Position numbers and translations under genes: made by a program
Shown: positions 47,509 to 57,776 of the stretch, piece by piece
Layout of the letters: the number at the start of each line of letters is the position of its first letter
How positions within the stretch are numbered: position 1 is the stretch's first letter
From: Hygrocybe punicea
Taxonomy: Eukaryota; Basidiomycota; Agaricomycetes; Agaricales; Hygrophoraceae
Reading direction: 5' to 3'
Length of the DNA: 64,000 nucleotides
Assembly: GCA_963556145.1 (NCBI GenBank)
Contig: OY744461.1
Coordinates: forward strand, 3,286,001-3,350,000
Notes under the pieces: model-generated
Seen by the model: the letters and a program-made list of their open reading frames with translations, nothing else
What the model was told of the DNA's origin: nothing
Databases searched by the model: none

Positions 47509-49364
47509 TTATTCTTCTCGGCCCCGACGGGTCGACGGTCGGATAGTCCCACTTTGTCTGATACCTGTCCTGCTGCTGGATCTGGACCTGATCAGGTCTT
47601 GTTCAGACATCGAGGACGACGACGAAGTGGAAGAGGCACGGCGATGGCGTTGCATGCGCTGTGGGTCGATATCAGGGATCTTCGCGAGTTGGGCGAAAAC
47701 GGAAAGGACTACACGTCCAAAGGAAATCCGTTGATTCGAAGAACATATTAACAAGTGATATGGGCGAACCATCAACAATTGAAACTATTCCGGAGAGATT
47801 GCCTCGGAAAGAGGGCAACACAGGAGAAGAAGATCCCGAGGGAACTTTGATGACAAAAAGTCTATGTGCGTTTGCTGGAAAGATGGATAAGGGTAGTCAA
47901 CATATCAACACAATTCTGACAAGATGAATATGTGCTCACTGGCAAGAAGTTTTTGTATGGAATACGTGAGGGAGCTCGTCGGAAGAACAGAGTACACTAT
48001 AAACAGAATATTAACGAGATGATACGACAGGCAAGCTATTATTCACCAGGGAACTTATCAACACCATCTGTTGAGCCATCGGGTGCCTTTACAAGACAAT
48101 CCAGTCAAAGAGATTCCTATAATCATGAACGAAAAGCATACTTTGATGTCTGAAATGAACTGATGTAACGGAGTCGATAAAATTTGGTTGCTCTGGGATG
48201 GAACAACCATCTGAGGAGACATATACTGAGTGATAATTTGATATTACACGGAGACGAGAGACCTTTCCTATATCCGTCACGCTCACGGCGCTCAGCAATG
48301 TCCCAGTCTCTTCCTCGAGAACAGCAACACTGCTAACGCCTTGCTCGCTCATCAACCTCATGGCATCCAATACACTGCAATTGGACGTGGTCGCGACAAC
48401 CGATGCGCATATATTAAGAGAAGGCAACGAGAATTTTTCCAGAGTGTTGGAGAGGAAATTTTGCAACGCAGGTGTTTCATGAGCAAATGAAGAGAACCAG
48501 GAAAGCAGACCACGGTCTGAAACTATGCCGAGGTATTCCAGAGATGGCGGAGGTGATCGAATGAGAACTGAATGATGAATTTCAACTTCAACACGATACC
48601 GTCGTCTGATTACACGAGGCACAGACCTCTATGTGTTCCATGACAAAACACTTCCAAAAGGGAGATAATAGTTGCGTCGTGAGGCAATACGTGAAGGGGA
48701 TTCTTCTCCGACAAATCTTCAAGGTAATGATTGATTACATCCCGGACAAACGTCGAAGATGAAAAGCTACGTGAACTCACTGCTGACAAGCGAAATAGGG
48801 ACTCTACCAGCGCGTGCAGCAGTCACAATTGGGTCGACACGAGGGTTATCTCGAAGATCTTCAGGAAGGAGGGTGTGTCTTGTTGCCGCAAGAGTAAGAA
48901 ATGCATTAACATCCGAAAACTATGAGCCGTTGTGTGACCCCATTTTCACGTTACGGAGTAGGCGGAACCTACGTACATCGAAAAGTCCGATATAAGGGGA
49001 GTTGGCGGCATCGGGCTTTTCAGATTTCACAGCTAAGCAGAGAATATCTTCTGAAAGAAGGACCTACGGGTCACTTCCTTGTTCGAGAGTTGTTGTAATG
49101 AACAGGAAGAAGTTAACCCACGTCACAAGCATCCTCGACGCTGGTCTCCATGTCCACAGAAACAATCCGAGAATCGATTAGACCTTCTCAGAGGTTCAGT
49201 TCGTCTGTGGACTAGTATGAATTCCATCCAAATAACTCGTACCTCGTGCGTATACTTCCTTCCAGCTTCTAACCCACATTTCGGAATCGACCTGCAATGG
49301 CGGGCTCGCCAATAGGGGCGATTCTCTTCGAATCACAGTGGACGGTATACTGACATTGACCATA
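47509..49364 (-). CDS. SDS23: Sds23/Moc1-like CBS-domain protein
   Basis: CBS-pair protein related to yeast Sds23, a regulator linked to PP2A/PP1 phosphatase control, cell cycle and stress. I assembled it from about ten exons. ATG 49364 gives MVNVSIPSTVIRR and MWVRSWKEVYARE. Then follow LIDSRIVSVDMETSVEDACD, VAVKSEKPDAANSPYIGLFD, FSDVNAFLTLAATRHTLLPE, INHYLEDLSEKNPLHVLPHD, HGTHRVLIRSPPPSLEYLG, LDAMRLMSEQGVSSVAVLEE, SAVSVTDIGKMVVPSQSNQI, STPLHQFISDIKAPDGSTDG and FPVYSVLPTSSLTYSIQKLL. ANAHRLFVIK precedes a serine-rich tail ending RRGREE at TAA 47509-47511. Every join uses a good GT..AG pair. A longer N-terminus is possible. Confidence 0.85.
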
Positions 49365-50705
49365 TTGGCAGATTAGGTTGAGGAAATAACAGGATCAAGA
49401 CGGCAAAAGGATCCGAATTGACGGTCGAGTTCACGCTGCATACAAAACCAATCCTGAGCATGAGAAACGGAGCTTAGCGACAGCATCGATACCAGTTGGT
49501 TACGTAAAGGACCAGAAAGAAATTGCCTAATAGGTGTCCAAGATGAGTATACATCGCACATAGCTACTTGAAATCCTGGTCGTGTAACCTCCCCGCCCTC
49601 CAGCTGTATACCACACCGTATACAGCACACCGTGTCCCCAGCCCCACCGCTGTACCTGCATTGCAACCAGCTACATAACGCAAGACGGCAGGAGTGTCAA
49701 GCGCGAACAGGCCGCTCAGGTTCAACGAACTGGGTTGTCGAAGCAGGACATGACATACTTGGTCGGCTCTTGCCAGTGTGCCGTAAGACGAACCGTTCAC
49801 AGTAGGATAAAGCGTAGCCTGCACCCAGTAGTGCACTCCTGCAGATCTTGTTTATGATGAACTTGAAGAAACACATCGCGCAGACATATGAGAGAATGTG
49901 GACAAATGCGAACGCGCCCCCCGCGCCGCACCCAGAGAACGTCAGATCCACGTGGTTAGGCACCGTTGTAGAATTAGCAACACCGACGAACCCCTCCGCA
50001 AATCGATAGTGGGCAACGGTCATTGCGGGAGTCGAAGAATCATAAGATCAGCAAGGGAGCTGGGTCTTACGGGCCTACAAGGTTAAATCAGAGCATGTAG
50101 ATGATTGCTGTATAGAATACTTCGCACCCGCTTCACATTTGCAAATCTGGAGTTCGAGAAAAGTGGGTCGAAAGGAAACCCTTCGATCCCAGAGCGGGTA
50201 TAGCTCGCGTAAGATTTCCTCGATACGCGTGATATTGGTTGATGGTCGTGGTTCTGGCATTCAGAAAACAGAGATTTTTAATATGAAGTTTTCAGTGTTG
50301 CCAGAAAGATAACAAAATAAGACTTACGAAAACTTGGCTTCTCATCACGCAAGACGTTCATGAATCGTGTGTTATTGACATCCTGTTCAGGTCACCGTGA
50401 CGGGCTGAGGTTGACTGTACAATGGGGAGTGAATGTAGATCATTGCCAATATAGTGAAGCGAGACTTGCCACACAGTGACGACGGCTACTACTCTCGCGG
50501 ACAATAGGAACGATGCACAGCTACAAAATGGCGCATGGTGGTTGATAGACGACCGGAGTCACGTCCGAGTCACGGGCCAAAACGATGATTTACGCTCCAT
50601 TGGAAGTACCCCCGTATCAGATTCAAAGCCTGATACCCACTGTTGCGGGCGGTCCAGGTTCGTTTTATCATATCACGTCTCGCCTGTCGACGATGTACTA
50701 GTGAT
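49365..50705 (-). other. Probable unresolved multi-exon gene on the minus strand plus divergent promoter
   Basis: Two coding-like pieces lie in order on the minus strand. MNVLRDEKPSF is joined by a clean intron (about 50274-50327) to QPRPSTNITRIEEILRELYP and LWDRRVSFRPTFLELQICKC. Further on come VQATLYPTVNGSSYGTLARA, GLFALDTPAVLRYVAGCNA and possibly FQVAMCDVYSSWTPIRQFLS. The link between the first and second group is not clear, and I do not recognise the family. The part from about 50440 to 50705 would be the shared promoter with the CNH gene on the plus strand. Confidence 0.35.
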
Positions 50706-52139
50706 ATGCTAGGTTCCAACTCTTCTGGCCGCGATCAGCCATCTGTGCAAGCACTTTGTGCCCAGGCTCTAGGTATGTTGAATTAGTATCACTAAAATGT
50801 TTGAGAGATCATGGAGACCGAGAACCAGCTTAGATACTGCGCTCACTCTTTTATTCATTCAATTCGTCTGATTAACGCTTGGCAGGTTCCGAGATCTACA
50901 TTGGCTGTTCCAATGGAGAACTTCTACGTTTCGCATTACAGGCAGACAATCCAGATACAGTCTGTCGATTTTATTACTTTCCCCTTATTCCTCTTTAACA
51001 CGGAGTAGTTAGAGTCATATCGTCTTGTGTCTCGCCAAACCCTACCAAATAACAGACCCATCGACGAGATCGTTCTGGTGCCTTGTGTCTCCCGCGCTCT
51101 CATCTTATCCGGTACTTCAGTGCATGCTTCTGGGTCATATCAACAACACTTATCAGCACTAACCGTGTGTATTGAATCCTTTCAGAACGCCAAATACACT
51201 TCTACACCGTGCCATCTCTGGATCCAGTACCACTGAATGTCATCAAACCTATTCGAAACGTCGTGACGTTTGCTGTCGATTACCAGCACATACGACGGCC
51301 TCCACCACCGCACTCTGGCCCTGCTGTCGAACCCGTCGAATTTTGCGTTGTTAAACGAAGCAATATTTCAATGTACACATTGCGTGAGAGACTCCATTTC
51401 CAGAAGGTTGATCATTCCAAAATAAAACCTTGCCATAACTTTTTCTGACACGTCTCTCCCACACTGAATTTCCCAGGAGATTCCATTGCCGCAGGGAGCC
51501 ACTTTGGCTCGTCGAACCGGTCGTTTCCTTTGCGTTGCCGACAAAGAGAACTATAACATGATCGATCTGGAAAAGGCATCTTTATTTCCCATTCTTCCTC
51601 TATCTCAAGCGCCGGAACCTTCCTCCCCAATTGTGGTAAAACCCTTCATCACGATCGTGGGCGAGAATGAATTCTTAATTCTCTCTTGGACCGGGGGTGG
51701 CACAATAGGCATTTTCATCACTGGAGACGGAGATCCAGTGCGGGGCACACTTCAATGGCCAAGCCACCCTGAGGACGTTTGTAAGTTGGATGTTCATCAG
51801 CAGTATTCCAACATTCCTTTTCAAAAAATTCACACAGGTCTCGACTATCCTTACATCGCCACCCTTCTTCAGAATGGCACGATTGAAATTCACAGTGTCG
51901 AAACGCAATCAGTCGTCCAAGTCATCCCCCCGTCGTTACCCCCGCCGTCGTCGCCTCACCATCTGGCGGAACGCCTCCGCTTAACAAGTTGCCTGAATGG
52001 ATATCTTGTACCCTCTAGTCAGCGATCGGATAAAATGCGCACGACTTCCGTGTCGCTGCTTAGGAGTTCGAGAGGAATAGCGAAGGCGGATGCTGAGGAA
52101 CTTGACTCCATGTCGAATAGTGAACTGGGATGTATATGA
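50706..52139 (+). pseudogene. Truncated CNH-domain gene (Vps39/Vps3/TGFBRAP1-like)
   Basis: Encodes the N-terminal citron-homology beta-propeller of an endolysosomal tethering subunit (HOPS/CORVET type) but little after it. Exons from ATG 50706: MLGSNSSGRDQPSVQALCAQ, GSEIYIGCSNGELLRFALQA, ESYRLVSRQTLPNNRPIDEI, ERQIHFYTVPSLDPVPLNVI, VVTFAVDYQHIRRPPPPHSG, EIPLPQGATLARRTGRFLCV and LSWTGGGTIGIFITGDGDPV, then LDYPYIATLLQNGTIEIHSV. The frame stops at 52139. Sequence with a coding look (YDLVRFGLPVGELTFETA) goes on in the next frame to about 52215, then ends. Full members have roughly 1000 residues, so the C-terminal clathrin-repeat half is absent. It is either a truncated copy or a gene broken by rearrangement. 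The 5' half looks intact. Confidence 0.65.
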
Positions 52140-52215
52140 TTTGGTGAGATTCGGCTTGCCGGTAGGAGAATTGACATTCGAGACAGCACACTGGATTCGA
52201 CAGGCTGGTTATTCT

Positions 52216-53050
52216 CAGGTTTAGCGGCGTGGCCACTTTAACAAAACTGCCGGATGCACCAGCAACATGGAAGCTATATGATGATTGCAAATGAAGAAGA
52301 AAAAAGTATCAATTATTATGATTGAACAAATGCTGGGTGTCGATTTATGGGTGTTATTAATAATTTTGCATTGTGCAAAATGTTTGATCTTTCTCGAGAA
52401 CATAATGTAAGGTGTGCGGTAGGCGTGCAATTGGTGGTTACGAGTATGGGAGAATGGTGAAAGTGCAGCGTAATGTCATAATAGAACAAGTGCCCAGCCC
52501 CCCTTAGACCGAACATCAACAACCCTTGACACCACCTCAGGCCTAAGATCCCCTAAGGATACGGCTTATCATGGATAAAATGAGCCCCGTAGTAATTAGA
52601 CCGGTAACCATTCTCTTGTGAGGATACCAAGTTGCAGGGCTTGCTCGTTACACATCTGCGGGCAGTACAACATCTTGAAGAATTGTGGCTAATTTACAAG
52701 AATCTTACCAAGTTCGTAGACTGTTCCTCAACATTTGTGCTAGGATCCCATAACGTTAACATTCAACGGTCGATTGCACAAAGTGTCGCCCACATCCATA
52801 TATCCGCTCTCCTTGTTTTCTCCAAAAGAACCTGTAGTCTCCGAGGATTTCCGGTCTCGGCTTTCGAATTATGATGTCAGAAAATGAAGCTGACCAGGAA
52901 CAATCTTGCATTAGAGGGGCCGCTCAAGCATAGTTTGCTTCATTGCCTCCTTCTCCAACGGCAAGCGCAATATCACGGACTCGGACGACAAAACTAGGAT
53001 GCTGAGACAGGCAACAACGGTGGAGACGACGGTCATGGAAGCTACGTGTT
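52216..53050. other. Intergenic stretch after truncated CNH gene
   Basis: No gene supported. AT-rich, with an A-rich run near 52294-52305. It lies between the break in the CNH gene and the WD40 remnant. Confidence 0.4.
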
Positions 53051-53059
53051 GTCCGTTGC

Positions 53060-53500
53060 GTTTGCAACACCTTGTATAATGTATCAGACTCCTCCGACAG
53101 GACTATCCGTGTGTGGGATGCCAGACAAGGATTTGACGGTGCCTCTCCAAGACCATGGAAACGGAGATTGGAACATTCATGTCTACAATCCAACCTGTTA
53201 ACTTGTCTGATACCATGGAAATGTTCTATCACATCACCCACAACAGAATCCCCTTTGCACCAGCATCCCCTTTGCACCAGAGGCAGACTTGTAACTTTTT
53301 GTCGGGTGCGGAAGACAAACATGCCTTCTGGAATGTTTCGAGGCTAGATGGTTGGCTGGATAGCTGTCGTAACCCTTGTTCTGGATGCGATTACTGCCGG
53401 ACTTTGTTGGCAACGTAGTAGTACAATTGTAATGGGCTCTAGAATAAATCAATTTGATTTCCGTCGATTCATCCAGTACAGAGCGGGCCAGTTACGTGTA
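53060..53500 (+). pseudogene. WD40-repeat protein remnant (C-terminal end)
   Basis: The blade motif SSDRTIRVWDARQGFDGA starts near 53085. A second damaged blade (SGAEDKHAFWNV) lies near 53303. The sequence ends with the tail typical of agaricomycete WD40 proteins, many of them NACHT-WD40: ITAGLCWQRSSTIVMGSRI then QFDFRRFIQ, where family members have GLCWPR... and LDFSRFVHG. The pieces are in different frames, so the gene is dead. A 16-17 bp unit containing CCCCTTTGCACCAG is duplicated in tandem at 53248-53280. Confidence 0.6.
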
Positions 53501-53876
53501 ACTTTCATGTGTGCTTCTTGCAATTTGCTTTGTTACTTGTGATCGTAAAACAATCCCTATAATGTGTCAACCAGTGTGCTTTAAGACATCGCCGTACAAA
53601 AAACTCGGCCCGCCAGGTTGCCAACTGACCCCTACCAGGCATTACTCCTTGCATGCATGCCCTGCAAGTTGAGACGGTTGAGGACCACCAACTTGAAATT
53701 TTCGAAACCCAAAGAATGAGCGGAGTCAGGGCTGTTGAGGCGGAGAATGCGAATGTGCATTTGGCACATGCAACTCCAGTCCAAATGCCTAGACGGCGGT
53801 GACATGATCTTCATTCGGGAGAGCGACGTACGACGGGAGGACACGAAAAAATGTATGTCAGGCATACCAGAGAGGC

Positions 53877-54417
53877 GCGCACGGGCCATATTCCCATAAC
53901 TGTGAAGGTTTGGTTCACACGTGTACGCTTGCCCTCGTCAACGAACCAGCCATCGTATCGCGTTTGGGCTGACCGCCAAAGCTTAGATTCCGGATATCAA
54001 CGCCCATTTTTGTGTTCCAGGAGCTTCGTTTTGATACTCGCTTTTCCCTTGTTGCTTTAGCAGTCGCATTCACGGAGCGGACTCGAACAAGTCTGAGCGG
54101 CGACTGGGGTCGGAAGTAGACGAATTTCGAGTCAGCGACAAATTCTCTTTCATTGACCAGGTTCTCCATCTCACATCAATGTTGGCTAGACTTTCGCAAT
54201 TATTCGCAGGATCGCCCCAATATCGTCGGGCTTTATCAACATGGCAACAGAGCCCCCCAAGACTGCACCAGCTATCCCAGACAATTCATTTACCCAGTTA
54301 GCCCCGTATCCCCCTCCTCACGTTAGCAGCGGAACCTACCCGCAGCCGGGCTACCCTCAATTTTACCCGTATCCGCAACCTGCGGAAGGCAATAACAACA
54401 ATTCTAGTGACGCGAAT
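53877..54417. repeat. Inverted duplication, right arm
   Basis: Reverse complement of about 41690-42230. It covers the upstream region and first exon part of zinc-cluster gene B. The two arms point outward from an interval of about 11.6 kb. Similarity drops abruptly at both ends. Confidence 0.92.
53915..54169 (-). CDS. Conserved 84-codon ORF inside the duplicated upstream region (copy B)
   Basis: Same protein as the frame at 41938-42191, with identical DNA over its whole length. It starts MENLVNEREF and ends TRASVHV. It has no known domain. It may be the first exon of a divergent transcript, a true small protein, or only an open frame in a conserved promoter. Confidence 0.25.
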   Translation of the reverse strand: MENLVNEREFVADSKFVYFRPQSPLRLVRVRSVNATAKATREKRVSKRSSWNTKMGVDIRNLSFGGQPKRDTMAGSLTRASVHV

Positions 54418-55513
54418 AGCGCAAACGGTACTCTTCCTGGCCCGCCATTCGTGGTCCCATTTCCACATCCTCCCCATGGTATGGTATATACATTTTCCCA
54501 TCCACCGCCGGTACAAGGTATGACATGTGAGGCGCCCAGCGCGTCCACCTATCTTACTTTGCGTCTTACTTTGCGTCTTACTTTGCGTCTAGGTTATTCT
54601 CCTTATCAGCAAGGCACGGCTTCATCGATCGTGCGACCGAAGCGTAAGCAAGTCAAGATGGCTGTATGTACTACTTGTCTGGTTGTCATTCGTGTTTAAT
54701 CTGTTTGCTTGCTTGCAGTGCACGAACTGCGCTGCTGCTTGCAAGCGCTGTGACGAGCATCGTCCGTGCGAGCGCTGTACGAAATACGGACTCACCGAAA
54801 GTTGTGTAGACGGACAGAGGAAGGAAAGGAAGAAGGGCATCAAGCGTGGGCCGTACAAACGGAGAAAGAAGTCTAATTCTACCGAGTCCATCGGAAGTAC
54901 GTTCTCAGCAACAAACTGCTATGCTTCCCACTAAGAAAAGGCGCACCCATATACAGCTTACCCGCAGCAATCAACTGAGGGCGAGTGGCAGCCTCAGCAA
55001 AGCCAGCCCCAGCCCCACAATGCCACCGTCAACACGACCGCCGCTCTCCATGCAGTTGCTCAATTTGCTACACCGGAGGGATACCCTTACTACTATCCAC
55101 CCCCAGGCTACATGCCACCCATGAATGACGGCCAACCTGCTCACGAAGGGGCTCCAAACCTCAATGGCCAGCCGCCCATGATCCCTTACTACATCCATCC
55201 TGGAAGTTACCCACCGCCGTTCTCTTATTACCCACATCCTGGCCCTGGTGCGTATGCGCTTCCAGGCGTACCGCCTCCGCCTGCACAGATGCTGGACCCT
55301 TCCGAGGCGCAGAAGAAAGTTGTGCAGGGAGGCCCTGAACGAACTGAGACCGAGGCTCCTGCTCCGGTCAAGAAGAGAACAAGGACGGCAAAGAGCGGTG
55401 AGCCCAAGACAAAGAAAGCTAAGGCTGCGGCAGCGCGGTTGCAGAAAGGAAACAAGACCAACGATGCCGGAGATGAGGAAGTAGGAAATCAAGAACATGA
55501 CGAGACAGACTGA
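54241..55513 (+). CDS. Zn2Cys6-like zinc-cluster protein, copy B
   Basis: Paralogue of the minus-strand gene at 40592-41865. ATG 54241 starts MATEPPKTAPAIPDNSFTQL. An intron (donor GTATGA near 54517, acceptor at 54592) joins Q to GYSPYQQGTASSIVRPKRKQ. Another after KMA leads to the cysteine cluster, with the same spacing as copy A (CTNC, KRCDEHRPCERC, ESC), and the basic tail KERKKGIKRGPYKRRKKS. A third intron precedes a proline/tyrosine-rich region (PSPFSYYPH-like, YYIHPGSYPPP) and a charged C-terminus (VKKRTRTAKSGEPKTKKAKA) ending EHDETD, TGA at 55511-55513. The C-terminal basic stretch differs from copy A and looks like a nuclear localisation signal. The first intron ends with three perfect 12-bp repeats (54553-54588) just before the acceptor. 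Confidence 0.8.
54553..54588 (+). repeat. Three tandem 12-bp repeats in an intron of gene B
   Basis: The unit CTTACTTTGCGT occurs three times without mismatch and is followed at once by the intron acceptor CTAG. Copy A has a different intron sequence here. Confidence 0.9.
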
Positions 55514-56308
55514 ACACTTCTTGTTGGAGAATTATGATACTCCCCAGTTTTGGGCTGATATGTATTTGCGTTGTATTTCGTGCCCCCTTATATCAATATA
55601 TTTCATGACTCCATCTAATCGACTCTGCTTGAATCGCACGTGAGGATTAGCCAGTGGGGGTGTGAGTTCGCTGGAAGAACAACTTGAAGGCTAATCGACT
55701 CTGCTCATGTGGTGCACGAGGAATAGCAAAGAATCGGAGCTTGTCCCTTCCGGCTTGGAGCCAGGAGAGGGGCAAGTCCATGAAAAATGTTTTTTTATAA
55801 TTTGAAGTACATTTGTGGCGTACAATCGGGTCCACAAGGTGTAGTAGAGGAGGGAGGTGGATAATAAAAAATAATCTTTTACTGTGACTCTGGGTGAGCC
55901 AATGCAGTGAGTAAAGATTGTAGAAGAAAAAGTAGAACGGAATACGCTACCTGGGTGAGCCAATGCGGTGAGGAAACAGGAGTGGTGAGACAACTCCTGT
56001 CTCTCAGCGCGGTCTTGGCTTCACTCGGAGGTAGGGGTTGATTCGCCTTGTGATAAAGGGAATGTGCCCGTGAGTATGCACTGCGCCCGCAATGGGGGAT
56101 ACGGTGAATCTACTTGATGCGCAAGGCGATAGCAGCACGTATGTGAAGGTCTCTCGTCTATTAGACTTGAGTAAAATTATTTTTTAAACTCGATCTATGT
56201 TAGAAATGCTTTTTCTAGATGCGGTTGTTTGGTCCCAAGGCTGCAGCCAAACATTGACTCGAAAAATTTTATTTTTTTCTTGCACTCGTTCACTTTGCTC
56301 CGCTGAAT
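55514..56308. other. Intergenic stretch with two pairs of short direct repeats
   Basis: No gene supported. CTAATCGACTCTGCT occurs at 55615 and 55691. CTGGGTGAGCCAATGC followed by A/G and GTGAG occurs at 55890 and 55951. They look like remnants of small duplications. The last part is the MAM33 promoter. Confidence 0.55.
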
Positions 56309-57490
56309 ATGTCTGCCCTTCGTATCCTCCGCCAACTCCGAGTAACCGGTGTTTCAACTCGTGCGATTGCAACACATCCTGTAACCTCTGTCGCAAGATG
56401 TCGGCTTGCCAATCTCTCCGCGCGTGTAATGGTTACTCCTACTGCCAGGGCCTTTTCGGTTTCCGCTCGCAGACTGGGCGAAGGTACAAGTACGGCGTAT
56501 TCATTGTGTCATTTGTACACGCTGACAATCCTCCGCGCGTAGCGGACATTGCCTTGTCGCAAAAGCTTGCAGAGGAGATGCAATACGAAAAGGACGCAAA
56601 TAAGGAGGGCTCCGAGCCCAAGTTTTTGCAGGCGTTCAAAGCTGAGGGCATCTGGCAGGTTTGTAGTGGCTTTCGTTTACTGTTTGGGTTGGACTTAGTA
56701 GTCGTTTATTGCTCATAGATAGAGGACGTGGACGGCCACGACGAAATCACGCTCACACGTAAGTTTGGCAACGAAAAGTGCGTCTTCTTTGTGATACTTT
56801 GGTGCAACAGCCTCCCGAGATTGAGATGTGCAGTATCCGCTTCATGTTCTCGATTACAGGAATGGAAGCCGGGGAGGAGGAGGAGGGTGGTGAGTTTGAG
56901 GAGGATGCGGAAAGGACGGAAGAAGGTGAGGAAGCGCCTTCGGATGACCGGATGTTCAGCATGTGTCCCGTTCGCGCATCGCTCTCGATCACCAAGGTGC
57001 GCGTTTCCTGCATTTTTGCGTGCATTTTTGTAGTTCCCACTCACATGTGACTAGACTACTGGCCCGGGAGCGCTCAATGTGGATGCGACGTGCCAGCCAG
57101 GGGGATTTGTGTTTGACAACATGTCGTTCTACACGGACACACAGCTTGGGACGGAGTTGACTGCGGAATCGGACTGGAAACGACGTGGTTTGTACATTGG
57201 GCCGCTGGTGCGTGCGCCTGCCGTTCCATTGTCTCAGATGAGTGAACTGAAGGAGATTACGCAGTTCCACAGCCTTGACAGCGAGGTTCTGATAGAGTTT
57301 GAGAAGTTCCTGCAAGAGCGGGGCATCAACGAGAGCTTGGCGTTGTTTATTCCTCAGTATGTTGAATACAAGGAACAAAAGGTGCGGAAACGTTGTGTTC
57401 TGCCTTGTTACTTCATGCTTACCACACACACATATTTGGTAGGAGTATACGAGGTGGTTGAAGAACGTCAAGGCGTTCATTGACCTGTAG
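56309..57490 (+). CDS. MAM33: Mitochondrial acidic matrix protein Mam33 (p32/C1QBP family)
   Basis: Trimeric doughnut-shaped acidic protein of the mitochondrial matrix, linked to translation and respiration. ATG 56309 starts a basic, serine/arginine-rich presequence (MSALRILRQLRVTGVSTRAI through RAFSVSARRLGEG). The exons then give LSQKLAEEMQYEKDANKEG, FKAEGIWQ, EDVDGHDEITLTRKFGNE and IRFMFSI. A glutamate-rich loop follows (EAGEEEEGGEFEEDAERTEE). The rest is MFSMCPVRASLSITK, LNVDATCQPGGFVFDNMSFY, DWKRRGLYIGPL, LDSEVLIEFEKFLQERGINE, and the last exon EYTRWLKNVKAFIDL with TAG at 57488-57490. Several introns are needed, and the one after KFGNE is the least certain. The acidic loop and the conserved W-L-x-x-V-K-x-F end fit the family. 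Confidence 0.9.
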
Positions 57491-57776
57491 ACAGTGCTTC
57501 GTAACCAAAAATGCAGTGCATGAATATAATCACCGCTTAGTATATGAGTGGTCATTGTGATTATGAGATTCACGGCTACGGAGATTTCTATATTTGTCAG
57601 TACGGAGCACAAGAACCACGGAGAAAGTGCTGGATGCTGACAATGCCCATTTTGGATTTGCTGGCGTGGCGCACTTTCCTATCAAGGCGCTGCGAACCAA
57701 ACAGTCGAGATCTTATAAATTTGATCCTCAACATGGCCTTTTTGTCCTCAGCCAACCCTCTTTGTTCATCCTAGTC

